A DNA stretch of 7,539 bases from Rickettsiales bacterium. GTDB taxonomy: Bacteria > Pseudomonadota > Alphaproteobacteria > Rickettsiales > UBA3002. This document shows positions 4,392 to 7,539 of the stretch, in pieces. A program made the translations under genes and the position numbers. Location: NCBI GenBank assembly GCA_002725445.1, contig PBPD01000093.1:1-7539 (forward strand), in the 5' to 3' direction. Position 1 is the stretch's first letter. Each line of letters starts with the position of its first letter. Under the pieces are notes generated by a model. That model did no database searches. It was not told the origin of the DNA and was given only the letters and a program-made list of their open reading frames with translations.

Positions 4392-6545
4392 ATGATTCGC
4401 CAACATGAGCTGATTGAAGCGGTACGCGCTTATGACCCCGATGTGGACGAAGATGCCATTAATCGGGCGTATGTTTACGCTATGCAAAAGCACGGCACAC
4501 AGCAACGTGCCTCGGGCGACCCATATTTTTCGCATCCTGTAGAAGTTGCTTATAAACTGACTAAATTCAAACTGGATAGCGCGTCTATTATCACCGCGCT
4601 GCTACATGACACGGTGGAAGACACCGACGCCACACTGGAAGAAATTCAGGAGCTGTTTGGCGAAGAAATCCGCACGCTGGTGGATGGTGTCACCAAACTG
4701 AACCGCTTGGAAATCCGTTCTGAAACCTCCAAGCAGGCTGAAAATTTCCGCAAGCTCGTGATCGCCATGTCCGAGGATTTGCGCGTGCTACTGGTGAAGC
4801 TTGCCGACCGTTTGCACAACATGGAAACGCTGGAATATATTCCCAAGCCCGAAAAGCGTGCACGCATCGCCCGCGAAACACTGGAAATCTATGCATCGCT
4901 GGCTGAACGTATTGGTATGCGCCGGATCAAAGACGAGCTGCAGGACTTATCGTTCCGTGAGCTCTTCCCCGAAGCACGCGAGTCTATCGTTAAGCGACTG
5001 GACTATTTGCGCAAAAAAGGGAAAACGCAGGTTAAGAAGACCGAGCGCCTGATCGAAGAAATGATGGAGAAGGGCGGCCTCAAAAACCACGAGGTGGTAG
5101 GGCGTGAGAAACGGCCTTTCTCGATCTGGAAGAAGATGGAAGACAAGAATGTCACCTTTGAGCAATTGAGTGACATTGTTGCGTTCCGCGTGATTGTGAA
5201 TACGGTGGGTGATTGCTACCACGCCCTAGGGCTTATTCACGCAGCTTACCACACGATTCCGGGCAAGTTTAAGGATTATATCTCCACGCCTAAGGTGAAC
5301 GGTTATCAATCCCTGCACACCGCCGTCATTGGCCCTAACCAGCAGCGTATCGAAATTCAGATCCGCACACGCGAAATGCACGAAATTGCAGAATATGGTG
5401 TCGCGGCGCACTGGTCGTATAAGCAGGGCGAAAAAATCAATATGGAAGGCAAGCAGTTCCGATGGATACGCGAATTGCTCGACATTCTGGATCAGTCGGC
5501 CGGGCCTGAGGAGTTTCTGGAACATACCAAGCTGGAAATGTACCACGATCAGGTGTTTTGCTTTACACCCAAAGGCGACATCATCGCGCTACCGCGAGGC
5601 GCCACACCGGTTGATTTTGCCTTTGCCGTACACTCGGAAGTTGGCTTCCACTGCGTAGGGTCGAAAGTAAACGGGCGCATTGTGCCGCTGAAACAAGAGC
5701 TGAAAAACGGTGATCAGGTCGACATTATCACCGCCAAAACGCAAACCCCATCACCCACATGGGAGCGGTTTGTGGTCACGGGCAAGGCGCGCTCAGAGAT
5801 ACGCCGTTTCATCCGCACCCAGCAACGCAACGAATATATTACACTCGGCAAGGCCATTCTGACCAAAACTTTCAAGCAAGAAGGCCACGAGCTGAAAGAC
5901 AAGATGCTCGAGCCCGCGCTCGCCATTTTCCAAAAGCAGATGGTTGATGACCTCTATGCCGAAGTAGGCGAAGGGCTGATTAACCGCAATCAGGTCTATG
6001 ATGCGATTTTCCACACCAAAAAGTCAGAAAAAGAAGGGCTGAAAAACCCATTCTCTCTGGCTAAATTCCGTAAAAAAGCGGCGACCAATAAGAACTTTGC
6101 AATGCCCATTAAAGGGCTTATCCCGGGCATGGCGATTCACTTTGCCGGCTGCTGCCATCCGATCCCAGGCGATAAAATTGTCGGCATTGTCACCACGGGC
6201 AAAGGCATTACCATTCACACGATGGATTGCGAGACGCTGGAAAACTACGCCGACAGTCCTGAGCGATGGATCGATGTGGCATGGGACACCTCAGGCCAGG
6301 AAGATATGCATATTGGCCGCCTGCGCGCCAACATCACCCACGAAACGGCCGCGCTTGCGACCGTTGCTAATGTGATTGCAAAAGATATGGGTAATATCAG
6401 CAACCTCAAAATCACTAATCGCTCCAATGACTTCTTCGAGGTGCTGATCGACATTGAAGTGCGCAACGCCCGCCATTTGAACAATATAATCGCATCGCTG
6501 AAGGCCAAAGACGTGGTGCAAAGCGTGGAGCGCTATAATGCCTGA
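4392..6545 (+). CDS. rsh: Bifunctional (p)ppGpp synthetase/hydrolase (RelA/SpoT homologue)
   Basis: This enzyme makes and degrades the alarmone (p)ppGpp. All domains are present in its 717 residues. The HD hydrolase has H48 and HDTVED at 72-77. The synthetase has SIWKKM and DIVAFRVI (about 244-268), GYQSLH (304-309) and EIQIRT (321-326). The TGS domain covers about 386-447, a Cys/His zinc-finger-like segment has CCHP at 587-590 and C613, and the ACT domain runs about 638-717. The synthetase loop reads KFKD (292-295). Bifunctional enzymes typically have a basic RxKD here and monofunctional RelA has ExDD, so this fits a bifunctional enzyme with a conservative Arg-to-Lys change. The ATG at 4392 was chosen over an upstream in-frame ATG at 4359 because MIRQHEL is the usual alphaproteobacterial start and AAGG (4380-4383) precedes it. 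Its last 8 bases overlap pdxJ. Confidence 0.97.
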   Translation: MIRQHELIEAVRAYDPDVDEDAINRAYVYAMQKHGTQQRASGDPYFSHPVEVAYKLTKFKLDSASIITALLHDTVEDTDATLEEIQELFGEEIRTLVDGVTKLNRLEIRSETSKQAENFRKLVIAMSEDLRVLLVKLADRLHNMETLEYIPKPEKRARIARETLEIYASLAERIGMRRIKDELQDLSFRELFPEARESIVKRLDYLRKKGKTQVKKTERLIEEMMEKGGLKNHEVVGREKRPFSIWKKMEDKNVTFEQLSDIVAFRVIVNTVGDCYHALGLIHAAYHTIPGKFKDYISTPKVNGYQSLHTAVIGPNQQRIEIQIRTREMHEIAEYGVAAHWSYKQGEKINMEGKQFRWIRELLDILDQSAGPEEFLEHTKLEMYHDQVFCFTPKGDIIALPRGATPVDFAFAVHSEVGFHCVGSKVNGRIVPLKQELKNGDQVDIITAKTQTPSPTWERFVVTGKARSEIRRFIRTQQRNEYITLGKAILTKTFKQEGHELKDKMLEPALAIFQKQMVDDLYAEVGEGLINRNQVYDAIFHTKKSEKEGLKNPFSLAKFRKKAATNKNFAMPIKGLIPGMAIHFAGCCHPIPGDKIVGIVTTGKGITIHTMDCETLENYADSPERWIDVAWDTSGQEDMHIGRLRANITHETAALATVANVIAKDMGNISNLKITNRSNDFFEVLIDIEVRNARHLNNIIASLKAKDVVQSVERYNA

Positions 6546-7272
6546 CCCGTTACGCCTTGGGGTGAATATCGACCATGTGGCCACCATTCGCAATGCCCGT
6601 GGCGGGCTGCACCCCGACCCGGTGCGTGCTGCACGGCTGGCGGCAGAAGCAGGCGCGGACGGCATTACTGCGCATTTACGTGAAGACCGCCGCCATATTT
6701 CCGACAATGATATTGCGCGTCTGAAGGCCGAGGTTGAGCTACCACTCAACTTGGAAATGGCACCCACAGAGGAAATGCTAGAAATCGCACTGCGCACGCG
6801 CCCCAATGCGGCCTGCATTGTGCCCGAGAAGCGTGAAGAACTCACCACCGAAGGCGGGTTAGATGTCGCCGCCCAGCAAGACACACTCAAAGCAATGGCA
6901 GATGCCCTCAAAGAGCGTGGCATCCGCGTGTCGCTATTTGTGAATGCCGACACCGCACAGCTCGATGCGTGCAAAGCCGTGGGCGCAGACATTGTGGAGC
7001 TGCATACTGGCCATTATTGCGAAAGCACAGGCGACGAACGCCTGCACGCACTGAAGGCTATTGAGCAGGCTGCGATTTACACCGAAGCACTTGGCATCGA
7101 GTGCCATGCAGGGCATGGGCTATGTTATGACACGGTCACCCCGATTGCAGCAATGGCGCAAATGCGTGAGCTGAATATTGGGCATTTTCTGGTAGGTGAG
7201 GCTATTTTCCGCGGGCTGGAAGATGCCATTCGCCGCATGCGCCAACTGATGAACAGTGCGAGACAGATATGA
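6538..7272 (+). CDS. pdxJ: Pyridoxine 5'-phosphate synthase
   Basis: PdxJ condenses 1-deoxy-D-xylulose 5-phosphate with 3-amino-2-oxopropyl phosphate to form pyridoxine 5'-phosphate, the last ring-forming step of the DXP-dependent vitamin B6 pathway. The 244 residues show the TIM-barrel family landmarks: NIDHVATIRNARG at 10-22, the TAHLREDRRHI phosphate/active-site loop at 44-54 (H46), NLEMAPT with E73, and AGHGL with H193. These correspond to the known catalytic His, Glu and His. Length is normal. The start codon lies inside the end of rsh (8-base overlap) and the stop overlaps the acpS ATG by 4 bases. Translation is therefore probably coupled in an rsh-pdxJ-acpS transcript. There is no sign of damage. 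Confidence 0.97.
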   Translation: MPDPLRLGVNIDHVATIRNARGGLHPDPVRAARLAAEAGADGITAHLREDRRHISDNDIARLKAEVELPLNLEMAPTEEMLEIALRTRPNAACIVPEKREELTTEGGLDVAAQQDTLKAMADALKERGIRVSLFVNADTAQLDACKAVGADIVELHTGHYCESTGDERLHALKAIEQAAIYTEALGIECHAGHGLCYDTVTPIAAMAQMRELNIGHFLVGEAIFRGLEDAIRRMRQLMNSARQI

Positions 7273-7539
7273 TCCTCGGCATAGGCAGTGACTTGATGGA
7301 TATTCGCCGCATTGAGGACACGCTGGCACGCTATGCCGCGCGGTTTGAAAACCGCATTTTCACCGATAAAGAACAAGCCAAAGCGAAACGCAGGGCAGGC
7401 GGCGGCAAACGCAACAACACCGCCTCCACCTATGCCAAGCGGTTCGCCGCCAAAGAAGCCTGCGCAAAAGCGCTCGGCACCGGGTTAAACCAAGGTGTGT
7501 TCTGGCGCGATATGGAAGTGGTAAATTTGCCCAGCGGCA
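7269..7539 (+). CDS. acpS: Holo-[acyl-carrier-protein] synthase, N-terminal part (3' end outside window)
   Basis: AcpS transfers 4'-phosphopantetheine from coenzyme A to a serine of apo acyl carrier protein, activating it for fatty acid synthesis. The 90 visible residues contain the two family signatures: GIGSDLMDIRRIE near the N-terminus (D8 is the expected Mg-binding aspartate) and YAKRFAAKEACAKALGTG at about 57-74. A Lys/Arg/Gly-rich insert (KAKRRAGGGKRNN, about 38-50) sits between them. The gene starts at the ATG within the ATGA that also ends pdxJ (stop codon 7270-7272), a pdxJ-acpS order found widely in proteobacteria. It runs off the window end, so the C-terminus, roughly a third of the usual length, is not seen. 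Confidence 0.95.
   Translation, partial: MILGIGSDLMDIRRIEDTLARYAARFENRIFTDKEQAKAKRRAGGGKRNNTASTYAKRFAAKEACAKALGTGLNQGVFWRDMEVVNLPSG

Noticed and set aside
6291..6992. A 233-codon minus-strand frame opposite the rsh/pdxJ junction
   Set aside because: It is antisense to two confidently identified overlapping genes and has Ser/Ala/Arg-rich shadow composition.

Overview
The window looks like chromosomal DNA of an alphaproteobacterium of moderate GC content. The main evidence is the run rpoZ - rsh (a single bifunctional RelA/SpoT homologue) - pdxJ - acpS, a characteristic alphaproteobacterial order, together with a RatA/Coq10-family gene near lipA. A TonB-dependent receptor confirms a Gram-negative envelope. 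Genus cannot be determined from the sequence alone.

Layout. Bases 1-1198 hold the 3' part of a TonB-dependent outer-membrane receptor, followed by an intrinsic terminator (1218-1248). Bases 1267-1751 form an unusual tRNA-Ser(GGA) locus. An intact tRNA gene (1491-1580, CCA encoded) is preceded by a near-identical tandem copy of its promoter region plus only the 5' third of the tRNA; that copy runs straight into a perfect terminator-like hairpin. The intact gene is followed by a perfect 16-bp inverted repeat and then a folded segment ending in an exact 20-bp copy of the tRNA 3' end, including CCA. Bases 1789-2250 (minus) encode a RatA/Coq10-type START-domain protein. Bases 2332-2751 (plus) encode a 139-residue protein I do not recognise. 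Bases 2773-3699 (minus) encode lipoyl synthase. From 3798 onward everything is on the plus strand: rpoZ with its own promoter, then rsh, pdxJ and acpS (cut by the window end). The last three genes overlap by 8 and 4 bases and are almost certainly one translationally coupled operon.

How the genes relate. rpoZ (RNA polymerase omega) and rsh ((p)ppGpp synthesis and hydrolysis) form a stringent-response pair. rsh leads into cofactor genes: pdxJ (pyridoxine 5'-phosphate) and acpS (phosphopantetheine attachment to acyl carrier protein). LipA also depends on acyl carrier protein, because it acts on octanoyl groups derived from it. The RatA/Coq10 protein belongs to a family linked to ubiquinone handling or to ribosome-subunit association. 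The protein-coding part is ordinary housekeeping DNA. The part that deserves a second look is the tRNA-Ser locus, where a 5' tRNA fragment with its own promoter-like and terminator-like signals and a structured tRNA-3'-end mimic flank an intact tRNA gene.
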